64,000 nt of DNA from Planosporangium flavigriseum. Lineage in GTDB: Bacteria; Actinomycetota; Actinomycetes; Mycobacteriales; Micromonosporaceae. The notes beneath the pieces are model-generated. The model worked only from the letters and a program-made list of their open reading frames with translations. It ran no database searches and was not told the origin of the DNA. The DNA is taken from assembly GCF_011947225.1 (NCBI RefSeq), contig NZ_JAATVW010000012.1, positions 116,944 to 180,943 of the forward strand. The letters are read 5' to 3'. Each line of letters begins with the position of its first letter. Position 1 is the first letter of the stretch. A program made the translations under genes and the position numbers. Positions 46,784-59,317 of this stretch are shown piece by piece.

Positions 46784-49258
46784 GTGCGGGTCCCTCTCTC
46801 GTGGCTTCGCGAGTACGTCGATCTACCCGCTGACCTCGACGCCGACGCGCTGGAGCAGGCGTTCGTGCGCGTCGGTCTGGAGGTCGAGGAGATCCAGGAC
46901 CTGCGGACCACCGTCACCGGCCCGCTGGTGGTCGGCCGGGTGCGCTCGATCGAGGAGCTGACCGGCTTCAAGAAGCCCATCCGGTACTGCCTGGTGGACG
47001 TCGGAAACTCCGAGCCGCAGGGAATCGTGTGCGGCGCCCGCAACTTCGCCGAGGGCGACCTCGTCGTGGCCTCGCTGCCGGGCGCGGTGCTGCCGGGCGG
47101 TTTCGAGATCGCCGCGCGCAGCACGTACGGCCACGTCTCCAACGGCATGATCTGCTCGGCCCGGGAGCTCGGCCTCGGCGAGGACCACTCCGGCATCATC
47201 GTGCTGCCGCCGGACACCGACGCCGCGCCGGGGCAGGACGCCCGGCCCGTCGTCGGCCTCGACGAGGTCGTCGTCGAGCTGAACGTCACCCCCGACCGCG
47301 GGTACTGCCTGTCCATGCGCGGCGTGGCCCGCGAGCTGGCGCACTCGCTCGGCGTCGGCTACCGCGACCCGGCCGCCGCGGTCCTCCCGCTGACCAGCAG
47401 CGAGCCGGGTTACCCGGTACGGGTGGAGGACCCGGTCGGCTGCGACCGGTTCAGCGCGGTCGCGGTTCGCGGCATCAACCCCACCGCTCCGAGCCCGGCG
47501 TGGATGCAGCGGCGGCTGAATCTCGCCGGCATCCGGTCGATCTCGCTGCCAGTAGACATCACCAACTACCTCATGCTCGAACTCGGCCAGCCGATGCACG
47601 CGTTCGACCTCGGGCGGCTGGCCGGCGAACTGGTGGTGCGCCGCGCGAAGCCCGGTGAGCGACTGACCACACTGGACGGTGCCGACCGGGCTCTCGACCC
47701 CGAGGACCTCGTCATCGCCGACGAGACCGGCGTGGTCTCGCTCGCCGCAGTCATGGGAGGAGCGAGTACCGAGGTCTCGGCGCTGACCACCGACCTGCTC
47801 TTCGAAGCTGCCCACTGGGACCCGATCACCATCGCCCGGACCGCGCGCCGGCACAAGCTGCCCAGCGAGGCGAGTAAGCGCTTCGAGCGCGGCGTCGACC
47901 CGCAGCTCACCCCGGTCGCTCTCGCGCGGGCGGCGGCGCTGCTCGCCGAGTACGCGGGCGGCACCGTCGACGAGCGGGTGACCGACGTGTACGCGGTGAC
48001 CCCGCCGGCCCCGATCGCGATGCCGGCCGACCTGCCGGCGCGTACCGCCGGGGTGGACTACGCCGATGAACGGGTCGTCGAACTGCTCACCGAGATCGGC
48101 GCTTCCGTCGAGCGCGACGGCGACCGGCTGCTGGTCACCCCGCCGACCTGGCGACCCGACCTCACCGACCCGGCCGACCTGGCCGAGGAGGTGATCCGGC
48201 TCGACGGGTACGACAAGGTGCCGGCGCGGCTGCCGCTCGCCCCGCCCGGCCGGGGGCTCACTGCGCCGCAGCGCCGCCGCCGTACGGTCGGCCGGGCGCT
48301 CGCCGAGGCCGGTTACGTCGAGACGCTCAACTACCCGTTCGTCGGGCAGACCACTCTCGACGCGCTCGGCATCCCGGCCGACGACCCGCGCCGGCAGGCG
48401 CTGCGGCTGCGCAACCCGATCTCGTCCGACGAGCCGGAACTGCGCACGACGCTGCTGCCGCCGTTGCTCGCCGCGTTGCGGCGCAACCTCGGCCGCGGTC
48501 ACCGCGACCTCGCGCTGTACGAGATCGGGATGGTCTTCCACCCCGCCGGAACGCAGGGCACGCCGCCGCGCCTCGGCGTCGACCGGCGCCCCTCGGACGC
48601 CGACCTGGAGCGGGCGAACGAGTTCATGCCGCACCAGCCGTGGCACGTCGCGGCGGTGCTGGCCGGTGAGGTCGAGCCGGCGGGCTGGTGGGGCGCCGGC
48701 CGCGCGGGTGACTGGTCGGACGCCATCGAGGCAGCGCGGGTGGTCGTCGCCGCGGCGGGTCACACCGCCGAGGTGCGGGCCGCCGCGTACGCCCCGTGGC
48801 ACCCCGGCCGCTGCGCGGAGATCCTCGTCGACGGCACGGTCGTCGGGCACGCGGGTGAACTACACCCGCAGGCCTGTGCCGCGCTCGATCTCCCTCGGCG
48901 CACGGCCGCCATGGAGATCAACCTCGACGCGCTTCCCCTGCGCGAGGTGACGGTCGCGCCGCCGATCTCCGGTTTCCCGCCGGCCCTCATCGACGTCGCG
49001 CTCGTCGTGGACCGTGCCACCCCGGCCGCCGCCGTCGAAGCGGCGCTCGTCGAGGGCGCGGGGGACCTGCTGGAAGGCGTGCGACTGTTCGATGTGTACA
49101 CCGGCGAGCAGGTCGGGTCTGCGCGCAAGAGCCTGGCGTACAAGCTGACGTTCCGGGCGCCGGACCGCACCCTCACCGTCGAGGAGGCGGTGGCCGCGCG
49201 GGATGCCGCGGTGGCCGTCGCGGCGGATCGGCTGGGCGCCACGCTCCGCGGCGCCTGA
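46784..49258 (+). CDS. pheT: Phenylalanine--tRNA ligase beta subunit
   Basis: 824 residues from GTG 46784. Domains in order: N-terminal RVPLSWLREYVDLP, EMAP-type tRNA-binding domain (about 42-155), B3/4 editing domain (about 210-370), B5 (about 405-475), the catalytic-like core, and a ferredoxin-fold anticodon-binding domain at the C-terminus (PPISGFPPALIDVALVVD onward). It supplies editing and tRNA recognition to PheS. It ends the pheST operon and is followed by a 20-bp hairpin. Confidence 0.97.
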   Translation: MRVPLSWLREYVDLPADLDADALEQAFVRVGLEVEEIQDLRTTVTGPLVVGRVRSIEELTGFKKPIRYCLVDVGNSEPQGIVCGARNFAEGDLVVASLPGAVLPGGFEIAARSTYGHVSNGMICSARELGLGEDHSGIIVLPPDTDAAPGQDARPVVGLDEVVVELNVTPDRGYCLSMRGVARELAHSLGVGYRDPAAAVLPLTSSEPGYPVRVEDPVGCDRFSAVAVRGINPTAPSPAWMQRRLNLAGIRSISLPVDITNYLMLELGQPMHAFDLGRLAGELVVRRAKPGERLTTLDGADRALDPEDLVIADETGVVSLAAVMGGASTEVSALTTDLLFEAAHWDPITIARTARRHKLPSEASKRFERGVDPQLTPVALARAAALLAEYAGGTVDERVTDVYAVTPPAPIAMPADLPARTAGVDYADERVVELLTEIGASVERDGDRLLVTPPTWRPDLTDPADLAEEVIRLDGYDKVPARLPLAPPGRGLTAPQRRRRTVGRALAEAGYVETLNYPFVGQTTLDALGIPADDPRRQALRLRNPISSDEPELRTTLLPPLLAALRRNLGRGHRDLALYEIGMVFHPAGTQGTPPRLGVDRRPSDADLERANEFMPHQPWHVAAVLAGEVEPAGWWGAGRAGDWSDAIEAARVVVAAAGHTAEVRAAAYAPWHPGRCAEILVDGTVVGHAGELHPQACAALDLPRRTAAMEINLDALPLREVTVAPPISGFPPALIDVALVVDRATPAAAVEAALVEGAGDLLEGVRLFDVYTGEQVGSARKSLAYKLTFRAPDRTLTVEEAVAARDAAVAVAADRLGATLRGA

Positions 49259-49283
49259 CGCTTTTCTATATCGAACGACATAA

Positions 49284-49332
49284 ATCGATCTACGGGAAGT
49301 GGCGTTACTTCGGCCACTTCCCGTAGATCGAT
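49284..49332. terminator. 20-bp perfect hairpin after pheT
   Basis: ATCGATCTACGGGAAGTGGC (49284-49303) pairs perfectly with 49313-49332 around a 9-nt loop. It lies 25 bases after pheT. Its CGATC and GGGAAGTGGC blocks are the same as in the 15282-15339 hairpin, apart from the few bases between. Confidence 0.85.
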
Positions 49333-49348
49333 GAATGTGACCGTACGG

Positions 49349-49417
49349 TAAGGTAAACGCGTGCCCCGTATCGACGCCGAGCTAATCGTTTTCGGCCGGG
49401 GAAACCGGGCTGAGTGA
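49349..49417 (+). promoter_or_regulatory. Promoter -10 and possible 18-codon leader frame before the LuxR gene
   Basis: TAAGGT (49349-49354) is a good -10. Six bases later GTG 49361 opens a short frame, MPRIDAELIVFGRGNRAE, closed by TGA at 49415-49417. The spacing matches the leaderless pattern seen at other genes here. The LuxR gene starts 53 bases further on with its own RBS. The peptide may be chance. Confidence 0.35.
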
Positions 49418-49470
49418 ATCGACGTGCACCCGGAGTCGCGCTGCGCTAACAAACTGTCGGGGAGGGTCGC

Positions 49471-52230
49471 GTGACCACCCCGTTCAGAGGCAGACTCGCA
49501 TCCGTGGTGAATTCCCGGCCGTCCACCCCTATCGGCCGCGGCGAGATCCTCGACCTGGCCCGTGCCCGGCTCGCCGCGGGCGGCAGCGTCCTGCTGTACG
49601 GGCCGGCGGGGATCGGCAAGTCCACCATCCTGCAGGCCCTTGCCGCGGACGCCGACCCCGCCCTGGTCCTGCGGGCCAACGCCGCCGAAGCCGAAGCAGA
49701 ACTGCCCTACCTCGCACTGGTCGACCTGTTCGACGGCGTACTCGACGAGTACGCCGTCGTGCTTCCCGCGCACTTGCGCGCGGCGCTCGATGGCGCCCTG
49801 CTGCGCAGCTCCCTTCCGGACACCGCCCATGACCAGCTGGCCGTCCGGCTCGCCGTGCTCGAACTGATCCGCGCGCTCACCGCCGACCGGCCGGTGCTGC
49901 TGGTCCTCGACGACGTGCAGTGGATCGACCAGCCCAGCGCCGGGGTGCTCCGCTTCGTCGCCCGGCGCCTCGGCTCGGTCGACGCGCGGATGCTTGCCGC
50001 CGAGCGGGTCTCCGACGGTGGCGAACCGGCGGCCCTCGATCTCTGCCCACCCGCGTGCCTCGAACTCGCCGTGCCGCCGCTGCCCGAGTCCGATGTGGCG
50101 GACCTGCTGCGGTCCCGGTTGGGCGGTCCGGTGCCGCGCAGTCGCCTGCACCGCGTCTACACCGCCAGCGGTGGCAACCCGCTGTTCGCGGTGGAGCTCG
50201 GCCGGGCGCTGTACGAGCGGGACGCGGACTCGCCGACCGCTCCGCTGCCCGTACCCGACCGGCTGCGGGCGCTGCTCGCCGCCAGGATCGCCACGCTGCC
50301 CGGGCATGCCCGCCCCGCCCTCCTGGTCGCGGCGGCCACCGCCCGGCCGACCCGGTCACTGCTGGAGCACTGCGGCGTCGCCATTGACGAGGAGCTGAGT
50401 GAGGCGGCCTGCGCCGGAGTCATCTCGGTGGAGGGCGACGCGGTCCGGTTCACCCACCCGCTGCTGCGCGAGATGGTGTACGCCGACGCCAATCCGGCCG
50501 AGCGGCGCAAGGCGCACGAGCTTCTCGCCGAGGCGGTCGTCGATCCGGTCGAGCGGGCGCGCCACCTGGCGCAGGCCCGGCCGGAGCCGGACGAGTCCCT
50601 GGGGGAGACCCTCGCGGACGCTGCAGCGGTCGCGCGGCTGCGGGGCGCGCCGGCCACCGCGGCCGACCTGGCCGCGCTCGCGTCCGAGCGCACGCCGGCG
50701 TCGTTGCCCGGAGTGGCCGCGACCCGCTGGCTGTCGGCCGCCGAGTACGCCTATGACGCCGGCTCGCCCGCCGACGCCACCCGGTACGCGACCGCGGCGC
50801 TGCGCCAGGCCACCGATCCCCGTACCCGCGTCGGTGCCCGGCTACTGCTGGTCGACCTCGCTGGTCAGGACAAGTCCGGCGTCGCGCCGCTGCTGGACGC
50901 CGCGTTCAAGGACGCGACCGACGATCTCGGGCTGCTCGCGCGGGTGCGGCTCTACCGCGCCGTGAAGGCCCACTACGACCGCGACACCGAGGCGGCCCTC
51001 GCTGAGCTCAAGCGCGCCGAGGAGACTGCTGAGCAGGCCGGTGACCTGGACTGCCTGGTCGAGGTGCTGGGTTGGCGGGGTAGCTTCCACGACGGCCCCG
51101 AGGGCGACCGGATCCTGGAGCGCGCCGGTGAGATCGCCCTCGGTCTGCCGTTGACCCGCCCGGTCATCGCGGCCAGGCAGTTGGCCGCGATGAGCCGGCT
51201 GTTCGGCGGGGACGTTCCCGAGGCCATCCGGCGCATCGAGTCGCTGCGTACCGCGGTCGAGAGTTCGGGTACGGTGCACGACCTCGCCGTCGTGCTCATC
51301 TCCGTCGCCGGGATCTACTGGCGGGCCGGCCGCTGCGCCGACGCCCTCGCCGCCGGCCGGTACTGCGCGCGCCTGTACGCCGATGTGGAGACCACTCCCG
51401 GGCCTGGCCTGCTGGTCGGCGCGATGAGTGAGCTGCTCGGCGGCACCGCTGAGGAGGCCGCGGTCTTCGCCGAGAAGGCCGTGCGTGCCATCCAGGACGC
51501 CGGTGACGAGGACTGGTTGAAGCTGGCGTACGCCACGCAGGGCATGGTGCACCTGCTGCGTGGTGACCCGGTCCTGGCGGCGGACGTGATGCGGCAGGCC
51601 TGGGCGCTTGAGCAAAGCCAGGGCCGGGTCGACCCGGGTGCGCTGCCGTGGCATGCCGACTTCATCGAAGCGCTGATCGCTTCGGGTGCGCGCGGCGAGG
51701 CCGCCGCCGTTCTCGCGGAGGTACACCGCTGCGCCGAGCAGTTGGGGCGGGACGTGGCGATGCTCGGCCTGGCCCGGGCCCGGGCAGTGCTCGCCGCCGG
51801 GGCCGATTCACGGGAGGCTGCCGAGTCGCTCGCGGCGGCGATCGAGAAGTGGGCCGACCACCCGTACCCGCTGGAACAGGCGCGGGCCTGGCACACCCTC
51901 GGTGGCCTGGAGCGGCGGGCGCACCGGCGCGGCGCCGCCCGGGCGGCGCTGACCGAGGCGGTCCGCCGGTACACCGCGGCCGAGGCGGCGCCGTGGCGCC
52001 AGGTCGCCGCCGCCGAGCTGGCCCGCCTGGACGGCGGCCGGGGCGTCGGCCTGTCCGAGACGGAGCGGCGCATCGTCGAGCTGGTACGCGGAGGAGCCAC
52101 CAACCGGGAGATCGCCCGGTCGATGTTCCTGTCGATCAAGGCGGTCGAGGCCAACCTGACCCGCCTGTACCGGCGTCTCGGCGTGCGTAACCGGGCGCAA
52201 TTGGCCCGGGCCCTCGACTCGACCGACTGA
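49471..52230 (+). CDS. Large ATPase-type LuxR-family transcription regulator (LAL/STAND-like)
   Basis: 919 residues from GTG 49471 with a GGGGAGGG RBS. An AAA-type ATPase sits at the N-terminus: Walker A GPAGIGKST at residues 44-52 and Walker B VLLVLDDVQW near 145. A long helical, TPR-like region (about 330-840) follows. A C-terminal LuxR HTH spans residues about 855-910 (LSETERRIVELVRGGATNREIARSMFLSIKAVE). Such LAL regulators often control secondary metabolism or sugar uptake. There is no adjacent target cluster: pheST is upstream and arg genes are downstream. The ligand is unknown. Confidence 0.93.
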   Translation: MTTPFRGRLASVVNSRPSTPIGRGEILDLARARLAAGGSVLLYGPAGIGKSTILQALAADADPALVLRANAAEAEAELPYLALVDLFDGVLDEYAVVLPAHLRAALDGALLRSSLPDTAHDQLAVRLAVLELIRALTADRPVLLVLDDVQWIDQPSAGVLRFVARRLGSVDARMLAAERVSDGGEPAALDLCPPACLELAVPPLPESDVADLLRSRLGGPVPRSRLHRVYTASGGNPLFAVELGRALYERDADSPTAPLPVPDRLRALLAARIATLPGHARPALLVAAATARPTRSLLEHCGVAIDEELSEAACAGVISVEGDAVRFTHPLLREMVYADANPAERRKAHELLAEAVVDPVERARHLAQARPEPDESLGETLADAAAVARLRGAPATAADLAALASERTPASLPGVAATRWLSAAEYAYDAGSPADATRYATAALRQATDPRTRVGARLLLVDLAGQDKSGVAPLLDAAFKDATDDLGLLARVRLYRAVKAHYDRDTEAALAELKRAEETAEQAGDLDCLVEVLGWRGSFHDGPEGDRILERAGEIALGLPLTRPVIAARQLAAMSRLFGGDVPEAIRRIESLRTAVESSGTVHDLAVVLISVAGIYWRAGRCADALAAGRYCARLYADVETTPGPGLLVGAMSELLGGTAEEAAVFAEKAVRAIQDAGDEDWLKLAYATQGMVHLLRGDPVLAADVMRQAWALEQSQGRVDPGALPWHADFIEALIASGARGEAAAVLAEVHRCAEQLGRDVAMLGLARARAVLAAGADSREAAESLAAAIEKWADHPYPLEQARAWHTLGGLERRAHRRGAARAALTEAVRRYTAAEAAPWRQVAAAELARLDGGRGVGLSETERRIVELVRGGATNREIARSMFLSIKAVEANLTRLYRRLGVRNRAQLARALDSTD

Positions 52231-52297
52231 CACCGCTGCCCGACGCTGTGCCTGCTGTCACCCTTCTCGGTTACCGGTTGCGCTCGCTCCGCGATCT

Positions 52298-52325
52298 CTA
52301 TACAGTGGCCTGCATAGTCATACAG
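52298..52325 (+). promoter_or_regulatory. argC: argC promoter -10 and probable ArgR operator
   Basis: TATACA (52299-52304) is the best -10. Just after it, CTGCATAG (52310-52317) and TCATACAG (52318-52325) form an imperfect 16-bp palindrome, and CTATACAG (52298-52305) is a third similar half-site. TGCATA-type half-sites are typical of ARG boxes. The operator would cover the transcription start, and argR is the sixth gene of the operon. Confidence 0.55.
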
Positions 52326-52333
52326 GAGGCGGT

Positions 52334-53341
52334 ATGGGAATGCGGGTCGCAGTCGCCGGGGCGAGCGGGTACGCCGGTGGCGAACTGTTGCGCCTGATCG
52401 CCGGCCACCCGCACTTCGAGCTTGCCGTCGCGACGGGCCAGAGCCAGGCGGGCTCCCCGCTTGGGGCCGTCCACCCGCACCTCGTCACGTACGCTGACCA
52501 CGTCCTGGCGCCGACCGATCCCGCCGCCCTGGCAGAAGCGGATCTCGTGTTTCTGGCCCTGCCCCACGGGGAGTCGGCAGCTGTGGCCGCTCAACTTCCG
52601 GCCCACACCAAGGTGGTCGACCTCGGCGCCGACCACCGGCTGATCGACCCGGGCGCCTGGACCCGCTACTACCCGGGGCCGCACGCCGGCACCTGGACCT
52701 ACGGCCTCCCGGAGCTGCCCGGCCAGCGGGCGAAGATCGCCGAGTCCACCCGGGTCGCCGCTACAGGCTGCTACGCCGTGGCCACGATCCTCGCCCTCGC
52801 GCCGCTGATCGCGGCGGGCATCGCCAGCCCGGACGACGTCGTCGTCGTCGCCTCGTCGGGCACCTCGGGCGCCGGCAAGTCGCCTAAGGCGCACCTGCTC
52901 GGCAGCGAGGTGATGGGCGACCTCAGCCCGTACAAGGTGGGCGCGCACCAGCACGTACCAGAGATCAAGCAGGCGTCCGGGGCGCGGACGCTGTCGTTCA
53001 CCCCGGTCCTCGCGCCGATGCCGCGGGGCATCCTCTCCACGGTGACCGCGAAGCCGCAAAGCGCGGCCGTCGACGTCCGCCAGGCCCTGCTCGACGCGTA
53101 CGCGGGCGAGCACTTCGTCCGGGTCCTTCCCGAGGGGCGTTGGCCGCACACGGCCGCCACGTTCGGGTCGAACGCCTGCCACCTGCAGGCCGCCGTCGAC
53201 GTCGACTCCGGCCGCCTGATCGTGGTCTCCGCCATCGACAATCTCGGCAAGGGCGCGGCCGGCCAGGCGGTCCAGTGCGCCAACCTGATGCTCGGCCTGC
53301 CGGAGTCGGCGGGTCTCTCAGCGAACGGAGTAGCTCCATGA
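52334..53341 (+). CDS. argC: N-acetyl-gamma-glutamyl-phosphate reductase
   Basis: 335 residues from ATG 52334 with an AGGAGG RBS; ATG 52340 is the alternative. The NADP-binding start VAVAGASGYAGGELLRL is followed by the catalytic Cys in VAATGCYAVATILAL near residue 144 and the SGTSGAGK and PHTAATFGSNACHLQ blocks. It makes N-acetylglutamate semialdehyde. It is first in the arg operon. argJ follows after 22 bases containing a GAGCGAGCGCAGCGAG stretch. Confidence 0.97.
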   Translation: MGMRVAVAGASGYAGGELLRLIAGHPHFELAVATGQSQAGSPLGAVHPHLVTYADHVLAPTDPAALAEADLVFLALPHGESAAVAAQLPAHTKVVDLGADHRLIDPGAWTRYYPGPHAGTWTYGLPELPGQRAKIAESTRVAATGCYAVATILALAPLIAAGIASPDDVVVVASSGTSGAGKSPKAHLLGSEVMGDLSPYKVGAHQHVPEIKQASGARTLSFTPVLAPMPRGILSTVTAKPQSAAVDVRQALLDAYAGEHFVRVLPEGRWPHTAATFGSNACHLQAAVDVDSGRLIVVSAIDNLGKGAAGQAVQCANLMLGLPESAGLSANGVAP

Positions 53342-53363
53342 GCGAGCGCAGCGAGGTGGCGTC

Positions 53364-54533
53364 ATGAGCGTTACTGCCCCCAAGGGGTTCCGGGCGACCG
53401 GCGCGACCGCCGGGCTGAAGCAGTCGGGCAAGCCCGACGTGGCGCTCGTCGTCAACGACGGGCCGGACGCCACCGCCGCCGGTGTCTTCACGGCCAACCG
53501 CGTGAAGGCGGCGCCGGTGCTGTGGAGCCAGCAGGTGCTGCGCTCCGGCGTCGTACGCGCGGTCGTGCTCAACTCCGGCGGCGCCAACGCCTGCACCGGC
53601 CCCCAGGGCTTCCAGGACGCCCACCGCACCGCCGAACACGTCGCGGAGCGGCTGACAGCCGGCTCCCGGCAGCCGTTCGGCGCGGTGGACGTGGCGATCT
53701 GCTCGACCGGTCTGATCGGTGAGCGGCTGCCGATGGACAAGCTGCTGTCCGGGGTGGACGCGGCCGTCCGGGGGCTGGCGCGCGACGGCGGACCGGCCGC
53801 CGCGGAAGCGATCATGACGACCGACACCCGGCCCAAGACCACGGTGCAGACCGGCGAGGGGTTCACCGTCGGTGGCATGGCCAAGGGTGCCGGGATGCTC
53901 GCTCCCGCCCTCGCCACGATGCTCTGTGTCCTGACCACCGACGCGGTGGCCGACTCGGCGGTTCTCCAGTTGGCGTTGCAGAAGGCATGCCAGGTCACGT
54001 TCGACCGGCTCGACTCCGACGGCTGCATGTCGACCAACGACACCGTCCTGCTGCTGGCCAGCGGCGCCTCCGGGATCGAGCCGTCGGCCGACGAGTTGAC
54101 CGCGATCGTCACCGCGGCCTGCCAGGACCTGGCCCAGCAACTACTCGCCGACGCCGAGGGCGCGACCAAGGACGTCACCATCGAGGTGACCGGCGCCGCG
54201 AGCGTGCCCGACGCGGTGGAGGTGGGGCGGACGATCGCCCGCAACAACCTGGTCAAGTGCGCGTTCTTCGGCAACGACCCCAACTGGGGCCGCATCCTCG
54301 CCGCCATCGGCACCACCAAGGCCGTGTTCGACCCGGACGCGCTCGACGTGGCGATCAACGGCGTGTGGATCTGCCGTGGGGGAGCCGCCGGTGACGACCG
54401 GGGCAAGGTGGACCTGACCGGGCGCAAGATCCACGTACGGGTGGATCTGCATGCCGGAGAGGAGACGGCGACCGTGTGGACGAACGACCTGTCCCTCGGG
54501 TACGTGCACGAGAACTCGGCGTACTCGACATGA
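53364..54533 (+). CDS. argJ: Bifunctional ornithine acetyltransferase / N-acetylglutamate synthase
   Basis: 389 residues from ATG 53364. The self-cleavage motif [14 protein letters not shown] puts the nucleophilic Thr at about residue 185, which splits the chain into alpha and beta parts. [17 protein letters not shown] and [13 protein letters not shown] are the other conserved blocks. It recycles acetyl groups between N-acetylornithine and glutamate, so no argE is needed. Whether it also uses acetyl-CoA is not shown by sequence. It overlaps argB. Confidence 0.97.
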   Translation: MSVTAPKGFRATGATAGLKQSGKPDVALVVNDGPDATAAGVFTANRVKAAPVLWSQQVLRSGVVRAVVLNSGGANACTGPQGFQDAHRTAEHVAERLTAGSRQPFGAVDVAICSTGLIGERLPMDKLLSGVDAAVRGLARDGGPAAAEAIMTTDTRPKTTVQTGEGFTVGGMAKGAGMLAPALATMLCVLTTDAVADSAVLQLALQKACQVTFDRLDSDGCMSTNDTVLLLASGASGIEPSADELTAIVTAACQDLAQQLLADAEGATKDVTIEVTGAASVPDAVEVGRTIARNNLVKCAFFGNDPNWGRILAAIGTTKAVFDPDALDVAINGVWICRGGAAGDDRGKVDLTGRKIHVRVDLHAGEETATVWTNDLSLGYVHENSAYST

Positions 54534-55410
54534 ACGGACGGGATCTCGGCATCGCCCTGGGCAAGGCGACCACCCTTATCGAGGCCCTGCCGTGGCTGAG
54601 CGAGTTCCACGGCGCGACGGTCGTCGTCAAGTACGGCGGCAACGCGATGGTCGACGCGGAGCTCAAGCGGGCCTTCGCCGCCGACATGGTGTTCCTCCGG
54701 TACGTGGGGCTCAAGCCGATCGTCGTGCACGGCGGTGGGCCTCAGATCTCCTCAATGCTCAAGCGCCTCGACATCGACAGCGAGTTCCGTGGGGGCTTAC
54801 GGGTGACCACGCCCGAGACGATGGACGTCGTCCGGATGGTCCTGTTCGGGCAGGTCGGCCGGGAGCTGGTCAACCTCATCAACGGGTACGGGCCGTTCGC
54901 GGTCGGCATGTCGGGCGAGGACGCACAGCTGTTCACCGCGGTGCGGCGGGCCGCCTTCGTCGAAGGGGAGCCGGTCGACGTCGGGCACGTCGGTGACGTC
55001 GCCGAGGTCAACACGTCCGCGATCATCGACCTCGTCGCCGCCGGCCGGATCCCGGTGGTGTCGACGGTCGCGCTCGACGCCGACGGTGTCCTGCACAACC
55101 TCAACGCCGACACCGCCGCCGCGGCGCTCGCGGTCGCGCTCGGGGCGCGCAAGCTCGTCGTGCTCACCGACGTCGAAGGCCTGTACGCCGACTGGCCCAA
55201 CACCGACAGCCTCATCACCCGGCTGACCGCCGCTGAGCTGGACGAGCTGCTGCCCACGCTCGACTCGGGGATGGTGCCCAAAATGGAGGCATGCCTGCGC
55301 GCGGTCAAGGGCGGGGTACCCGCGGCGCACGTCGTCGACGGCCGGGTGCCGCACTCGATCCTGCTTGAAGTGTTCACCTCGGAAGGGTTCGGAACGATGG
55401 TGGTGCCGTC

Positions 55411-55414
<4 letters not shown>
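54530..55414 (+). CDS. argB: Acetylglutamate kinase
   Basis: 294 residues from ATG 54530. The amino-acid kinase fold has [12 protein letters not shown] near residue 27, [18 protein letters not shown] near 64 and [14 protein letters not shown] near 208. The N-terminal helix ([19 protein letters not shown]) is of the arginine-sensitive hexameric type, so the enzyme is probably feedback-inhibited. It overlaps argJ and argD by four bases. Confidence 0.97.
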
Positions 55415-58029
<2,615 letters not shown>

Positions 58030-58033
<4 letters not shown>

Positions 58034-59232
58034 CCGACCGGGTCGTGCTTGCATACTCCGGAGGGCTGGACACCTCCGTCGCCATCCCGTACCTCGCCGA
58101 GAAGACCGGCGCCGAGGTCATCGCCGTCGCCGTCGACCTCGGCCAGGGCGGCGAGGACATGGCCGTCATCCGCCAGCGGGCGCTGGACTGCGGCGCCGTC
58201 GAGGCCGAGGTGATCGACGCCCGCGAGGAGTTCGCCGCCGACTTCTGCCTGCCGGCGCTGCGCGCGAACGCCCTCTACATGGATCGGTACCCGCTGGTGT
58301 CGGCGCTGAGCCGGCCGCTGATCGTGCGGCACCTCGTCGCCGCGGCCAGCAAGCACGGCGGCACGATCGTCTCCCACGGCTGCACCGGCAAGGGCAACGA
58401 CCAGGTCCGCTTCGAGGTCGGCATCGGCGCCCTCGCGCCCAACCTCAAGGTCATCGCCCCGGCCCGTGACTACGCCTGGACCCGGGACAAGGCCATCGCG
58501 TACGCCGAGGAGAAGGGCCTGCCGATCGACGTGACGCGCAAGTCGCCGTACTCGATCGACCAGAACCTGTGGGGCCGCGCCGTCGAGACCGGCTTCCTCG
58601 AGGACATCTGGAACGCGCCCATCGAGGACGTCTACAGCTACACGCAGGACCCGACGGTGCCCAAGGACGCCGACACGGTCGTCATCACCTTCGAGGCCGG
58701 CGTGCCCGTCGCCATCGACGGTGAGACCGTCACGCCGTACCAGGCCATCGCGGAGCTGAACCGCCGCGCGGGTGAGCACGGCGTGGGCCGCCTCGACATG
58801 GTCGAGGACCGGCTCGTGGGCATCAAGAGCCGTGAGGTGTACGAGGCGCCCGGCGCCATCGCCCTCATCACCGCCCACCAGGAGCTGGAGAACGTCACGG
58901 TCGAGCGGGACGTGGCGCGCTTCAAGCGCACCGTCGACCAGCGCTGGGGCGAGCTCGTCTACGACGGACTGTGGTTCTCGCCGCTGAAGCAGGCCCTCGA
59001 CGCGTTCATCGCCGAGACGCAGAAGCACGTGAGTGGCGAGGTTCGCCTCGTGCTGCACGGCGGCCGGGCCGTCGTCACCGGCCGGCGCTCGGAGGCCAGC
59101 CTGTACGACTTCAGCCTCGCCACCTACGACGAGGGCGACATGTTCGACCAGTCCCTCGCCAAGGGCTTCGTCGACCTGTGGGGCCTGCCCAGCCGGCTGG
59201 CCGCCGCGCGAGACGCCCGCTTCGACGGCTGA
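58030..59232 (+). CDS. argG: Argininosuccinate synthase
   Basis: 400 residues from GTG 58030. The P-loop-type [15 protein letters not shown] is near residue 8. [14 protein letters not shown] and [16 protein letters not shown] are further signatures. It joins citrulline and aspartate using ATP. It overlaps argR. A long hairpin separates it from argH, unlike the overlaps elsewhere in the operon. Confidence 0.98.
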
Positions 59233-59246
59233 CCCAGATGTTCCCG

Positions 59247-59292
59247 ATCTTGGGGAGTTTGGCATCGTATTCGATGTCAAACTCCCCAAGAT
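59247..59292. terminator. Long hairpin between argG and argH
   Basis: ATCTTGGGGAGTTTG (59247-59261) pairs perfectly with 59278-59292. An inner CATCG/CGATG stem with a TATT loop (59263-59276) extends it. It resembles the GATCTTGGAC flank of the other palindromes. It lies inside the arg operon, so it may lower argH expression or mark a later insertion. Confidence 0.75.
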
Positions 59293-59317
59293 TTCGTAAA
59301 GACCAAGGAGCTCCAGC

